DNA of 64,000 nucleotides from Stictocephala bisonia (GCA_035578905.1 JAQJVL010000736.1:124001-188000), one strand, 5' to 3'; positions 10,721 to 24,245 are shown, counted from the first letter of the stretch. Translations and numbers: made by a program. The notes: generated by a model not told the origin, from the sequence alone.

Positions 10721-13700
10721 CTGGCCAACAAGGGCCTAAGATTATGTTATGTTATAAAGAATAATAACATACTGAAAGATAAAATTTATATACAACAAAA
10801 AATTTTAAAAATGTATATATGTAAAATAACAATTAAAACCTTCCAGTTCTAAGGCCGTTTAATAAAAAAGCTAGTACAGGCTATGCAAATATGTACAAAC
10901 ATTATTACTAAACATGTTTTGAAGGAGAGGAATATATGAATGTAAAAAAATATAATTAATTGAACGTATGTATGAGTACGTTAAAATGGCTTACACATTT
11001 AATTTCTTCCATACGTTGACTCAAGGCAGCACTCGTTGATTTGTAGTACACCACTCATTACTGAAATGGTACAAAAGACACTTTCACTAATTATTACTTG
11101 AAGAATGTTTGGAAAGGGGTTTTGGCCTCCTTAATTATCCTTAATCACAGCCTAACAGGCTTTAGTGGTCGGCTTTCACTTTTAATGTGATTTTCTAGTG
11201 GGACGTTATTGAGTAACAGCCATGTATTTTAGCTAGTTAATTAATTAGAAAGAAACCTTTATCTGTTTACTTCCTGAAACGCATTTTAATGCAACTCTTT
11301 ATTCAAAATAGACTTTGATATACTCTTTCTGTTATTGTTAGTATTACTTTTATTTATTTAAATAATTTAAATGTTCAGGTAACATCAAATTTCATAAATT
11401 AATGTACACATGTAAAATATTGTAGGCTATATCAAATTTTTTGTAAGAAATTTGCGATATCCTTTTTTACTTCTACTGAAAACTGTGCTGGTAATAAGAA
11501 CATGGCATCCACGTTGTATGGCATTTTACGTAATTATCTGAGACTTATTAACCAAAATAAAAAGTAAAAATGATTAAATATATTTGATTATATTTAATTT
11601 TAATCATAATACAATTTGTTTACAAATATTTATTCATATGTGAAATTATAATTGTATTGCTTAACTAATATCTACCAGCTAAGTATGTTAGGTTAAACAT
11701 AAGATAATTGATACAATAGCCTGGATATATTATATCATCCACTCCCAAAAGTGCTGTGAAAGTTTTGATTGATTTTATAAAGTCCCTATTTTGTTCTATA
11801 GTTAGTTTTAATAGAAACAATTATTTCCTAAACAACATTAAAATTCGTGAATCTAACCTTTCAATTTAGAAGAAAATCTGAAGATATTCCGATGAACATT
11901 TGATAAACTAATCTAACTTACCTTTTAACAGACAAATAATGGCAGCTCGTTTGGCATTTTTCTAAATCGGCAGTAGGCCTACTCCCTTAGAGATCACAAA
12001 AGCAAAAACTTTACTGGAAAGTAAAAACATTGCTAGAGGGATAGTGCAGGCAATCCATAGTTGCAGATTGGCAGAGATATTACTAAAGGAAATTAGAGGG
12101 AAGTTGTTTGAAGGCATGTTTCTTTCCTTGAAACTTTAAGTTACTCAACATATTTTTTACTGTATGCTTGCACCATACAATGAAGATTCTCTCAAAGTGT
12201 TAAGTTTAAGAGTACTAAAGTTTCATTTCTGATTGTGACTCTTAATTATATTGTATAATAGCAAAAAAATATTACTCATCCTGTTATATAGGAATGCTTG
12301 TAACATTAATTTGGTTTTTGGGTGAAATCACTACATTTAATTTAAATTGATTGCATTTACAAAGAATTCACAGGCACACCACTACCCGTCCTCAAAACAG
12401 CGGATAGTTAAAGAAATAGAATTTAATGTTTGATGAGAAAACTATCTGAGTGTATATAAAATCGAAGTTTAAACGATGGGATCAAATTAAGTATAAAGTG
12501 GATTTTCACTTATATTTTTTATGAAAGACTTTTAATCATATAATAGAATTATTATTATTGTATTTATATAGTTGTAACTATTAACGAATATGTAAAATAT
12601 ATTTTGCTAATATAAGCACATTTTTTAAAGTAACCAGATCGTTTTATCTCATTTAATGTCGGGTTTAAAGTATACAAAAGTTAAACCAAACTCTGTAACT
12701 AAGAGTATTGCGCTTGGAGTTCATTGATACAAACTGTCGTTTCAAACTTAACATATATCTTCTCGTTGTACCTTTAGTTTTATTGCCAGTCACTTTATTG
12801 GAAGAGCTAATTATAGTCCAAGACCGCAAAGAATCAAAACAAAGACCATTTTAATCCCTAGATAATGAAGACCCATTGAGAAATAAAACCTTAATGGACA
12901 ACTCTCACCGAAGAACTCTTAAATAGTTTTGGTACTTCAAATTTACGAATATGTTGTTAATTTTAATTTTTATGTTTTAAATTGCATTTTTGTCATAACA
13001 GCTATTGTTACAGACTAAAATGTATATGTCTAATAATTTGTTCTTACTATCCTTCAATCTTTAGTTGAAGCAAAATAAGATTGTCATATAAATAAACATA
13101 TCGACATGTTGGTGGCAGGATTAAAATACCAACCGGCTTTAACGCTACAGAAATTGTTCCTATAGATAGATACAGTTAAACGCATGTTGAACAATTATAT
13201 ACATATGTTGAACAGATCAAATAAGTTATTATATAGGTTTTTAAACAAATGATCTTTCCTTTCCTGGAGCAAGTTTGTTTGTTGATAAACAAAAAATAAC
13301 AAACATGGCAGCTGCAATGCAAGAGAATGCTGACCTATCAGTTATGGTATCTAAATGGAATGCATTGTGGATGCTCGGAACATTCTACTCCTACACTGAT
13401 TATCACGAATACACTTCCAGTTTTACAGTATCAGCATATTTAATATGGGGTTTCGGCTGAGTACAATTTACATAATAACTTCGTAATATTAAATTTCGTG
13501 TAAGGGAAACTAAATAAAAATACAAATCGTATCATATTCAGATATCAAAATTAATGAAAAGTCTATCAGTTATAGCTATTGAAGTCATATAATCAGCTAC
13601 ACTCTTTGATGTTTACACCTCCAGCTGACGGATACCAAGACAGAAAAGTTCATCTAACACTTCATAATTTTGCATTTTTATTTGTAATAAATGCTTAAAT

Positions 13701-14448
13701 TGTAAAAAAACAACATCTTATGTCAAGTTGCATTGTCATAAGCTCTTTCTTTCGTTTTAATAGGTACAAAAGTTCTCATTAGCTGGAATCAGAATACATA
13801 TTACCTACATCATTTTGTATCTCGATGAGAGAAAATGTTTTAACGTCCTTTCTTAGTACATATTTAGAGCCTGTTAAGAATATTTCGGTCAAGTTCATAT
13901 TCCAAAGTTAGTAGGTTCGAGGAACTGTAATCAGTCAGTGAATGGTATTTGGTTTCTTTATTTATTGATAATACAATGTCGTTTTCTTACGATTTCTCAT
14001 TATATACTACTCTGTTGTACCAATACACTCAAAAGATATTAAATGAATATAATAATAACAAGAATAGATTACAATAAGGATATTTTAATACATTGACATT
14101 TTATCCAAAAGCATCTATGGAGTTAATCACGTTTAGGTAAATAAACATTAATAATAATCATGCTTAACTAGCACTGCAAAATACAAACAAAATATATTTA
14201 TTTGAAAAATTACACGAAAAGAAATATTTTATAGCCACATATTTTAACAGTAATAATGATTACATAAGACAGGAATATATTATATTATATATGATTATTC
14301 CCAACTATACAAAATAATTCCTTAACCACAAAATACCATTATATATAAGATTACTAGAACATAATTGTACTCAATAATTAACTTTTACTATCTAATTAAT
14401 TCATCTTTTGTATATTTTGGTGGTCTCTGATTACTTTTTCTGTCAAAA
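10721..14448. other. AT-rich intergenic DNA, nothing firmly recognised
   Basis: Long AT-rich stretch. A slightly less AT-rich patch at about 11940-12120 and a 61-codon open frame at 13275-13460 (+) show no recognisable motif. No tRNA, splice-bounded exon or repeat was identified. Confidence 0.5.
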
Positions 14449-15107
14449 TTAAGGTGTACGAAGATTACCGTTCTCCGAGACTCAGGTGGCTACTGAATGA
14501 ACTGGCCAAGGGAATTACCTTCCCATTACTTCAGTCATCTTCAAATTGTTACATAATTAAGGTGTACAAAGATTACCAAGTTCTCCGAGACTCAGGTGGC
14601 TACTGAATGAACTGGCCAAGGGAATTACCTTCCCATTACTTCAGTCATCTTCAAATTGTTACATAATTAAGGTGTACAAAGATTACCAAGTTCTCCGAGA
14701 CTCAGGTGGCTACTGAATGAACTGGCCAAGGGAATTACCTTCCCATTACTTCAGTCATCTTTAAATTGTTATATATTAAGGTGTACAAATATTACCAAGT
14801 TCTCCGAGACTCAGGTGGCTACTGAATGAACTGGCCAAGGGAATTACCTTCCCATTACTTCAGTCATCTTTAAATTGTTACATATTAAGGTGTACAAAGA
14901 TTACCAAGTTCTCCGCGACTCAGGTGGCTACTGAATGAACTGGCAAAGGGAATTACCTTCCCATTACTTCAGTCATCTTTAAATTGTTATATATTAAGGT
15001 GTACAAAGATTACCAAGTTCTCTGAGACTCAGGTGGCTACTGAATGAACTTGCCAAGGGAATTAACTTCCCATTACTTCAGTCATCTTTAAATTGTTATA
15101 TATTAAG
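14449..15107. repeat. Tandem repeat, six units of 108-110 bp
   Basis: The word GGTGTAC recurs at 14453, 14561, 14671, 14780, 14889 and 14998. Units contain AGACTCAGGTGGCTACTG, GGCCAAGGGAATTACC and CATTACTTCAGTCATCTT. Copies differ at only a few positions each, so the array looks recently amplified. No open frame runs through it. Confidence 0.95.
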
Positions 15108-16102
15108 CTAGTATATTTAATAAAATTATGTATCCCCTTTTCCCTGAATTATTTAGGATATGCTATTGTCTTTTAGTGACATCTGTGAAGAGTGTTAGAT
15201 TTGTTTTATTTTACAATAAGCTAAAAATAAATATAAGACAATATCTTGACATATTTTACTGGTATTAATAATATACAATTTATGTACTACTTTCCATCGT
15301 GATTTATAATATAAATAGTTTTCACATTTTAAGCTGACTGTTTATATTCTTTATTTTAAGGTAATAATATACACATTATATTTTATGTCTTATTTATACT
15401 TTAAATAGTATTTTACTTTATTTATACATAGTAAAATTTAATATTTTTGGACAAAACCATCCTACACTACCTTAGTACATGAACTGTGTCCCGTAAATCT
15501 CACCTGGTAGGACTTCTATTTGTATTTATATCTTCAGGAGAATACTTAACATCATATACTATGGAATAAATTGTAACCTGCTTAATTTATTATATTTTGA
15601 AATAAAGTTATGAAATAATGGAGTGTTATTATTTATACAGTTGAAATTGGAAAGTCGTGCTGAAATTTTTAAACATATTATTACATAAATATGACCTTCG
15701 CAAAAGTAATTTAATCTTTTTTAAGTAACATACTTTAGCTGCCGGGCTCTAAGATACGTCATGTGTTTTACGATACATTTACAAACAATTGATAAATTAT
15801 AAAACAAAATTAAATACTTTATAGTCAAAAGAGGGATAAATATTATGGTGATTGATATCACTAATCTACACGTAAAACGTAGATTCGATCTTATGATAAC
15901 GATACTTAACGTTATACTTGGACTTGATCAAGTTACTGTTAATATTTACGAGTGCACTGTAAAGTATGGTAATGACAGAAGAGAACATGAAGTATGACCA
16001 TACTTCTCTACTTGACTACGCTAAAGTTGTATGCTACGTAGAGTCCCACAGGCCGTCTGCCATCAAACAAGTTATTTACTTCATTAGTAAGTTGGTATTA
16101 AT
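15108..16102. other. AT-rich intergenic DNA
   Basis: No gene seen. A short palindrome, GAAGTATG-AC-CATACTTC, lies at about 15989-16006. Confidence 0.55.
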
Positions 16103-16387
16103 CAATTGGTCGGTAGCGTAGTTGGTTCAATCCCAGCTTCATGTGCTAAAGGTTCTCAGTTCGATCCCAATCAGAGTCAATACATTTTGAGAAGGATCAG
16201 CTGATAATCACCGGCTGTTCATTTGTCATTGGGCTATTAATTAATGACACTTTCTAAGGAATAGTCGGCCTTAGTTTGTAACAATGACTACATTCACTCA
16301 TCTACACTCATCACACTCATTCGAAATCCATATTCGCCCATATCTTGATGATCGGCGTCTTACGAATAAATAAAAAAATAAATAAAG
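16103..16387 (+). mobile_element. SINE-B family copy with tRNA-like head
   Basis: A-box-like TAGCGTAGTTGG at 16114-16125 and B box GTTCGATCC at 16159-16167 give a tRNA-type pol III promoter. The downstream body contains 'GGGCTATTAATTAATGAC', 'AGTCGGCCTTAG', 'CTCATCTACACTCATCACAC' and 'TTGATGATCGGCGTCTTAC'. It ends in an A/T-rich tail AATAAATAAAAAAATAAATAAA. The same body and tail recur at 16865-16998, 34061-34187, 47160-47225, 48440-48625, 57956-58365 and 61225-61360, which defines a dispersed family. No protein is encoded. Confidence 0.8.
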
Positions 16388-16864
16388 TATTTAGTAAGAA
16401 AATCTAGCTATCGTCAAAAGTTCCATCAAATTTCCAGTCGATTCATTGTAAAACAATGCATTCTAAAATGATATAATAACCATAATTATGATAGCTCCTA
16501 CACCGAAAACAGAAGTTAATTGTAAGGTTTATACTGAACAAATAAATGTTACACTGTTATTTTTTAAAGATCTATAAATGTCCTAATGAAAGGTGACACC
16601 ATCTTAAACCGACATTAAAAAAGGAATGCATCATAGTAAACAGGAACCACTTACCTTTCAACATCATTATGTAAAAAGGTGGCACCTATACAACGATTAT
16701 TGAGACAATTTGGTCTTGGTAGGATATAATGGGCAATTATATAAGACGTTTAGCTCTGGCCAGAATCATAATAATATAAAACTTAATTCTTTAACTTAAA
16801 CACTCGTTAGAAAATGGCAGTCATTATTATTGTTATTATTTATTATTAAACCACCGAAAGTAAT

Positions 16865-16998
16865 TAATTTACACGGGCGAATTTTAGGGGTGATTGAGTG
16901 TAATGTGTGTAGATGAACGAGTGTAGTCATTGTTATTAACTACGGTCGACTGTTCATCAGAGAATCTATTCACCAATAACCCAATAGCCTCATCCATT
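16865..16998 (-). mobile_element. SINE-B fragment, minus strand
   Basis: On the minus strand this matches the SINE-B body: TGGGTTATTGG, AGTCGACCGTAG, 'AATGACTACACTCGTTCATC', 'ACACATTACACTCAATCACC'. It lacks the head and the terminal tail. Confidence 0.7.
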
Positions 16999-18159
16999 AT
17001 TTAATATTTGCATTGTTATTATCAGTGGACTTTATAGTAATTAAAACTAATAAACTTATTACATATCCGATTATTTTTAATACTTGGTCGTAATTGACGT
17101 TACGAATTTTATCGCCCCTGGTAGACATTTAACAAATAATAATTGAAATATAAACTTTTTTGACCATTTGATAAACAAGTATTACTGATAATATTATTAA
17201 GAAATTATAGATTATTTTATATTCTAACCTGCCTCCTTGGTCATGAAACTTGTAATGATGTCAGTTAAGTTCATGGATGAAATTAGATACTTAGATGAAA
17301 TGTAAAGACACCTCTTAGTGTTTATTGATATGAAAGCTTTTCTTTTACATATTAAATTTTAACATTGAACTTAAACCATTATTTAATTAATAAGTAACAT
17401 GTACTTGATGTGAAACGTGAATATTTTATAATTAGCCATCATATGTGAAAATCAAGGAGTTCTTGTTATTGGAAAATGATCGAGACAGATTTCTCTACTT
17501 GCAATGAATAAGGGTTAGCTCATTATCGCTTGAGGATCAATTTCCACACTTCGGAAATATTGTTGTCTGTTAACATTAAGTGTATACTTTTAAATTGTAC
17601 TTAAGATAATTCCAAACATAATTTAATTTTAATCTACTCCAGAGGTCTTATGTACAATCATAATCTTGATATGCGCTTAAACAACACATATTCATTAAAT
17701 ATTTTTATAGTGTTTTTCATTTGCATAATAAATTATGTTTAGTTATATGAAATGTTGAATTAAATTCATTCCTATGCCTCTGGACTACAATCTCGCCATA
17801 AAGTAAGCTTTACCTACATGTTTAATATCATAAAATTATTATATTCTTAAAACCTATTCCTATAGTTTTTCGTCAAGCACTTTGTACCTCCAGAGAATGT
17901 GTCAACATTTCAACCTGTATCACACTAAACACAAACACATTCACGTATGTCTACAGTTGCCATTACGGATTCTATAAGCTATTAAGTACAAAAAAGATAA
18001 AAATTAACATTTATTGCATCGTTATTTGCTATCTAAAATAATTTAATAAACGTAAGCATGTCTTAATACTTCCACATATAAAGTTCGGATCACATATAAC
18101 GTTTATACATTGAATCAACTCTTCATAAACATACCCAAGTTACGGGTCTTAAGTAAACA
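16999..18159. other. AT-rich intergenic DNA
   Basis: No gene or repeat recognised. Confidence 0.55.
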
Positions 18160-18435
18160 TTCAACAGGTCTGACGCGGTGTAGTTTCTAGAACACAGTAA
18201 GCTGGAGCTAGTAGAACACTAGTTTTTTCAGACAATCCACATGAGACGTGTTCTAAAATGTGTAAATCACTCCGGTAGTGTAATAAACTTTGAACAGCTC
18301 TGACGTGGTTTAGTTCCTAGAACACAGTAAGCTGGAGCTAGTAGAACACTAGTTCCTCCAGACAATCCACATGAGACGTGTTCTAAAATGTGTAGATCAC
18401 TCCTGGTAGTGTAATAAACATTGACAGGTCAGTTA
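18160..18435. repeat. Tandem duplication of a 130-bp unit (two copies plus start of a third)
   Basis: TCTGACG(C/T)GGT recurs at about 18169 and 18299, and each copy contains AACACAGTAAGCTGGAGCT, AGTAGAACACTAG and 'CACATGAGACGTGTTC'. A truncated third start (CATTGACAGGTC) follows at about 18419. The copies differ by a handful of substitutions. Confidence 0.9.
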
Positions 18436-19047
18436 TGTAACATATTGCTTGTCATCCAGTCTACTTTACTGTATGAATTCTGAATACGTTTCTCAAATAA
18501 TGATATATCTTATTGTATATAACGCACAGCTGTATAACAAAGTAAATATAGTTTAATAAATAGCTTGTCAACGAATGTAGCAAAATATTTTTTTTAAGTA
18601 TTTTGTCCTGCTGGATAGTTTTATCCGTAATTATTATTGAGGTGGGTTTTCTGGGGCTATTGTGAAGTACGATATAGAGATTAAGGGGGTCCCGCCTTCT
18701 CGTAATTTTTGAAATTTTGTGATACTTAGTTTTTGATAAAATGTTATATTACTTATTCCTATAGGTGTACACATAATATTTTAAGTTCTTTTGAGCATTA
18801 TCTCTTTAATTTATTTATTTTATTATTTTTTTTACTTTTTGTTAAAATAGTGCATATGTACAAAACTTTCTAAACACCTTGATTGTGACTCTTTTATGGT
18901 TGTTTTAATGTTCTCTATGGTTTTGTAACATTTACTTATAAATATATATAAATATGTGTAACTATTACAAGTTTTTATTGGATCACTATTACAGCAATAT
19001 TTTTTTATTTTTTTAATATATATATATACACGATTGCGTAACATACT
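18436..19047. other. AT-rich intergenic DNA
   Basis: Nothing recognised. Poly-T/A and TA-rich runs occur at 18820-19030. Confidence 0.55.
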
Positions 19048-19444
19048 CATCTGGAAAGACTCAAAACCCAAACGAGGCCTTTCATATGGAGTAAAAATCC
19101 CAAAGGAAAACGTAGAGTTGAGGCTACTGTAAGGAGGGCATATGTATTTACATAATGAATGATACCTCCTAACTACTGCTCAGCTTCTTAACCAAGTCGG
19201 ACTTTCTCCCGGTTCAAACATAGTCAGACTCGCGAAGAAAAGAGACCTGAATCGTCTTCGCCTTCATAAAGCAAGATCAACCGAAAAGTACAGGAAATAC
19301 ATAAATCTGTGGATATCAAGCAAATTAAAAGAAGAAGAGTCAAAGAAGGCCAGAGAGGGAAAATCTATGAAGCAGGAGAGTTTTAGAAGGCAAATGCATT
19401 CTATTTTGTCAGTAAAAAATTTAAACTCAATTTGCCATCGATAA
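19048..19444 (+). pseudogene. Mutator-like (MULE) transposase C-terminal remnant
   Basis: Two open frames join into one protein-like segment. Frame 1 (19048-19152) gives HLERLKTQTRPFIWSKNPKG followed by KRRVEATVRRAYVF. Frame 2 (19163-19444) gives YLLTTAQLLNQVGLSPGSN, then IVRLAKKRDLNRLRLHKAR, then STEKYRKY and a Lys/Glu-rich tail ending near EGKSMKQESF. The order 'N/L..WS..PK', VE, 'LL..VGL.PG', KKRD, and a basic tail ending in EG...F is what I recall from the C-terminus of arthropod Mutator-like transposases. The catalytic DDE region is absent, and a frameshift with stops (19153-19162) separates the halves. It is a dead fragment with no adjacent terminal inverted repeat that I can see. Family assignment rests on motif memory, not on a search. 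Confidence 0.5.
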
Positions 19445-21004
19445 TTTTTTCCATGTTTTACTGCCTAAAATGTTAAATAAGTTGGTAAACAAATAAGACA
19501 GAACCTTGACATTTTTGGCACTTCATCATGATATTTAATAATAAATTTTGTATTATGAAAAACATTCTAGGAATAAAAGTATTATTTTTAAGAATTTTTT
19601 TACTAATTTATTATTTAATTATTCATTTTTACAAAATAATTCACAATTTTTTTAGAAATTTACATTTGAGCAATCAATACTCTAAAAGCTGCTCAATTAT
19701 GTGTTCAATAACATATAAAATGTTATTAAATTTGGATAAAAAGTTAAAAAATTATTCAATTTATTTTAAAAACTAAAATTCTGACAAAAAACAAGAAGAA
19801 AGCAAAAATGTATGTACAATTTTGATTTAATATCTATTTTTTCATTTAATTTTTTTTCAATAATGAGATGTTAAGCCATTAATATAATATTAATGTTACT
19901 AAATTTAAAAAAATCATAAATGCAAGCGTTTCCCCTTAAAGCAAATAGTGCTAGTACATACTGAACACTAGTATAAATTATATTAATAGTTTACAATTAT
20001 CCTGGGGTTTGAGTTTGGAAGTTGTTCATTTCAAAAACGACAATCGTCATCAACGTCATTTTAAACATTTCAATAACTATAAATATGTGAATAAGTAAGA
20101 TATTAAAACAAATTTAACTTATATTGTTATATTTTTTGACGAACAAGCTCTAATAGACACAGTTATCCTAACACTTAGAGCTGTCATATTCCGTCACATT
20201 ACCTTATAATGTTTATAAGGATGGATGCATCGTACTTTTTTCTGTTTCTAATTGTTTTATTTCTACTGAAATTATATATTAAGATATGTAAAACCTATTT
20301 CATATCCAAATGTTAATATAACTCACCCACATACCTAAACTAAGATTTAATTATGTACGAATGAGTTAAATGAACATTTCCTATGAAATCAAAGTCACTA
20401 AAATGTATAAAATAAACTATTCAGTAATAAAAACATATTAAAATAAAACTAATCTATTGAAAAGTTTTACCTTAGTAAACCGAATAAATAAAAAAAAAGG
20501 TAAATAAAGATTATTTGTTTAACTTTTTTTTATTTCCCACTCAATTTCCTATACATTCAAGGCCGTTTTTCAAGTAAGAAGGATTATTAAACTCCAATCA
20601 AATAAAATAAGCTCTTGCTAAACTTCCTGTTTTCTGAGCGATGTTCATCACCTCGTCAAACCTTGGAGGACAAGGACAATGACCCCATCAAGAGTCAATG
20701 GGATAATCGATAACAATTCCTTACACGGGTGAGTGGTTTGAAAGTGCGTCCTGCTAATAGATCCACATAACATAGATTTAAAGTATACTCAAATGTACAT
20801 CTGTATTAGCTTTGATGAAAATATATATTTTGAAAAAACTAAAAGAGTTATGCATAAATAAAGTATATAAGCATACCTTATTTATATACCTTTTTTTAAT
20901 AAGCATATGCTCAAAGTTTATACCCGATCCAACCATTTGAAGGGTTTTCGAAGCTTCTTCAATAAATTGTAATTTATCGAACGTATCTCAACACACATTC
21001 AATA
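19445..21004. other. AT-rich intergenic DNA
   Basis: Mostly A/T. A less AT-rich patch at about 20620-20770 contains no recognised motif. An 82-codon frame at 19528-19776 (+) is almost pure A/T codons (Ile, Leu, Asn, Lys, Phe) and is taken as chance. Confidence 0.5.
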
Positions 21005-22830
21005 TAGTACAAGATTAAAAAATACAAATACCGGTAAATTTAAGTAATATACAAATAGTGCCAATTTTAGGTAAAATACAAATAGTGATCAATTTAGTTA
21101 AATTACGAATAGAAGTCAATTTAGGTATGGTAAAAAGTAGTGGTTATTTTGTTAAAGTATAGTTATTGGTCAATTTAGATAAAGTGCTCAATTTAAGTAA
21201 AGTACAAATAATGGTTAATTTATGTAAATTACAAATAATGGCCAATTTAAGTAAAGTACATATAGTGGTTAATTTATGTAAAGTGCAAATAGTGGTTAAT
21301 TTAAGTAAAGTACATATATTGATAAATTTATGAAAAGTACAAATAGTGGCCAATTTAGGTAAAGTACATATAGTGGTAAATTTATGTAAATTACAAATAA
21401 TAGCCAATTTAGGTAAAGTATTTATAGTGGTAAATTTATGTAAAGTACAAATAGTGGCCAATTTAGGTAAAGTACATATCGTGGTTAATTTATGAAAAGT
21501 ACAAATAGTGGTTAATTTAGGTAAAGTACATATAGTGCCCAATTTAGGTAAAGTACATATAGTGGTAAATTTATGTAAAGTACAAATAGTGGTAAATTTA
21601 TGTAAAGTACAAATAGTGGCAAATTTAGATAAAGTACATACAGTGGTAAATTTATGTAAAGTACAAATAGTGGTAAATTTATGTAAAGTACAAAAAGTGG
21701 CCAATTTAGGTAAAGTACATATAGTGGTATATTTATGTAAAGTACAAATAATGGTTAATTTATGTAAAGTACAAATAGTGGTTAATTTAGGTAAAGTACA
21801 TATAGTGGTAAATGTATGTAAAGTACAAATAGTGGCCAATTTAGGTAAAGTACATATAGTGGTAAATTTATGTAAAGTACAAATAATGGTTAATTTAGGT
21901 AAAGTACAAATAGGTGCCAATTTAGGTAAATTACATATAGTAGTAAATTTATGTAAAGTACAAATAGTATTTAATTTAGGTAAAGTACATATAGTGGTTA
22001 ATTTATGTAAAGTACAAAATGAGGCCAATTTAGGTAAAGTACATATAGTGGTTAATTTATATAAAATACAAATAGTGGCCAATTTAGATAAAGTACAAAT
22101 AGTTGTTAATTTAGGTAAAGTACATATAGTGGTTAATTTATGTAAAGTACAAATAGTGGCCAATTTAGGTAAAGTACAAATAGTTTCAAATTTAAGTAAA
22201 GTACAAAAAGTGGTCAATTTATATATATTACAATTAGTGGTCAATTTATGTTAATTTTAAATAGTGGTCAATTTAGGTCAAATACAACAGTGGTCAATTT
22301 ATGTGAAGTTTAAATAGTGGCCAGTTTAGCTAAATTACAAATAGTGGTCAATTTAAGTAAAGTATAAATACTGGCCAATTCAGGTAAAGTACAAATAGTA
22401 GTCAATTTAGATAAAGTACAAATAGTGGTTATCTTAGGTAATGTACAAATAGTAGTCAATTTAGGTAATGTACAAATAATGGTCAATTTAGGTAAAGTAC
22501 GAATAGTAATCAGTCGAGGTAAAATGCAAATAGTAGTCAATATAGATAAAGTACAAATAGTGGTTATTTTAGGTAATGTAAAAATAGTAGTCAATTTAGG
22601 TAAAGTACGAATAATGGTCAATTTGGTTAAAGTACGAATAGTAATCAATCGAGGTAAAGTGCAAATAGTGGTCAGTTTAATTAAATTGTAAACAGTGGTT
22701 ATTTTATGAAAAGTTCTAGTAGCGGCCACTTTAGGTAAATTACATATATTGGTCAATTTAGGTAAAGTACCAATAGTAGTCAATTTAGGTAAAGTACAAA
22801 TATTGGTCAATTTAGTTATAAAGTACGACA
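21005..22830. repeat. 27-bp minisatellite array, about 67 units
   Basis: The unit is of the type GTAAAGTACAAATAGTGG followed by TCAATTTAG. In 21200-22230, units ending TTTATGTAAAGTACAAA tend to alternate with TTTAGGTAAAGTACATA, giving a 54-bp dimer pattern. The part from about 22310 is a more diverged subdomain (GGTAATGTAC, TCGAGGTAAA variants). Because 27 is divisible by three, frames free of stops stay open on both strands for up to 366 codons. These are repeat artefacts that read as nine-residue repeats such as KLTTICTLH. Confidence 0.95.
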
Positions 22831-22939
22831 ATCATAGTCAGATAAAAGCAATTCACAAAAAATGCAATCAAAATAATATAACCCCTTACACTGGGTTTAC
22901 AAATGTATCACCGATATAAGTGGTTATGTGGAATATAAA

Positions 22940-22943
<4 letters not shown>

Positions 22944-23021
<78 letters not shown>
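22944..23021. repeat. (AC)n microsatellite, about 39 copies
   Basis: An uninterrupted AC dinucleotide run. The 75-codon open frame across it is a Thr-His repeat artefact. Confidence 0.99.
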
Positions 23022-23023
<2 letters not shown>

Positions 23024-24245
23024 GTTTATTGAAATTTTTTACTTTAATTATTGTAATTTTCTGTGTAAATGTTTGGCTCTGTTATTCTCAATATTATATA
23101 TTGTAGCATTTTTATATCGTAATATTGGTAAACCATTATTTAATTAGATATCTCCAAGCACACTATGCATTTTCTGTCAATGACAATTAATTTACTATCA
23201 AGATTTTAGAAGTTATGAATATAAATTTAAATCAATGTAATTGTTTTTCTTATATCGTCTCTTTCTTTTATTTATAAGGAAGTATTGAAGTAATTTTATT
23301 TATTTTTTGTTATATATATTGTTGTATTTGTTACAACCACTGTATATTACTATTTATTTCTCGCAAGAATTAATTTTGTTCTGTACCTTATTTCATTGAA
23401 CTCTTGTGAAATGGTTTTGTTAATTATTTAAGCTGTAAGAACAGTTGTTTGGTAGTTTTTTTTTTATTATTAAATGTTAACGTATAGTGAGTAATATTAA
23501 GACAGTTTGAGTCGTATTATCAAGGTACTAATATAAAATAGAGTCATTAAGACATTAATATAAGACTCGAACTTTGCCTTTCCATACTTTTTTTACTCCA
23601 CAGGACTTTTTACTCCCTTCTAAATAGTTGGGCTCATTCGTCACCTCCAGCTAAGTCATATTCCGATGTTGGCATTGTTGCAAATCACGATACGCTGCTT
23701 ACAATAGTTTCAAATTAAGGACACATATCACGTGTTTTATATTATGTAAGACTAACGCAAATTTGTATTTTAACTTTTTTTATCAATTGTGTAGTATTTT
23801 TTAAATTTTCTATACCAGTATATACTCTAATGTATTTATTATTTTAAATACCTACATCCTAAGGAGAAAATTGATATAAAATTCAAGAACTACCACATGA
23901 AATAATAATATATAGTTATAAAACAAAAAAAAATTAAAAAAAATATTTCTAGTGTAATGAAAATTGAAAAACACTAGAAAAAAGGGAAAAAAGAATTGAT
24001 ATAGTCCACTATACCTGGGTGTTAAATTAAATTCGTTCAGTAGTTTAATATTTATAACTAAAGAAAATAACTTAGGTTGTATTACTATTAAATTAACTGG
24101 AACTTTTAAACAAAATATTAAAAATAATTGTCTACAGAATTTATAAATGTATAATATACTATATGATCATGTTACATTTATCAAATTATCTATTCATTTA
24201 ACCAACTAGTTTATTTAATGTGCTTATATTATGTTTTTTAACTAT
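23022..24245. other. AT-rich intergenic DNA
   Basis: Nothing recognised between the AC microsatellite and the large satellite. A slightly less AT-rich patch is at 23600-23720. Confidence 0.55.

Noticed and set aside
19528..19776. 82-codon ORF
   Set aside because: Same reason: composition-driven open frame downstream of the transposase remnant.
21144..22244. 366-codon minus-strand ORF (and a 248-codon plus-strand ORF at 21508-22254)
   Set aside because: Both are open only because a 27-bp unit without stops is repeated. Both strands are open at once, and there is no start context or splice signal.
21005..22830. CRISPR-like regular repeats
   Set aside because: Units are contiguous without unique spacers and the setting is eukaryotic. 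The same applies to the 66-, 67- and 73-bp arrays.
22920..23147. 75-codon ORF with a Thr-His repeat
   Set aside because: Translation of the (AC)n microsatellite.
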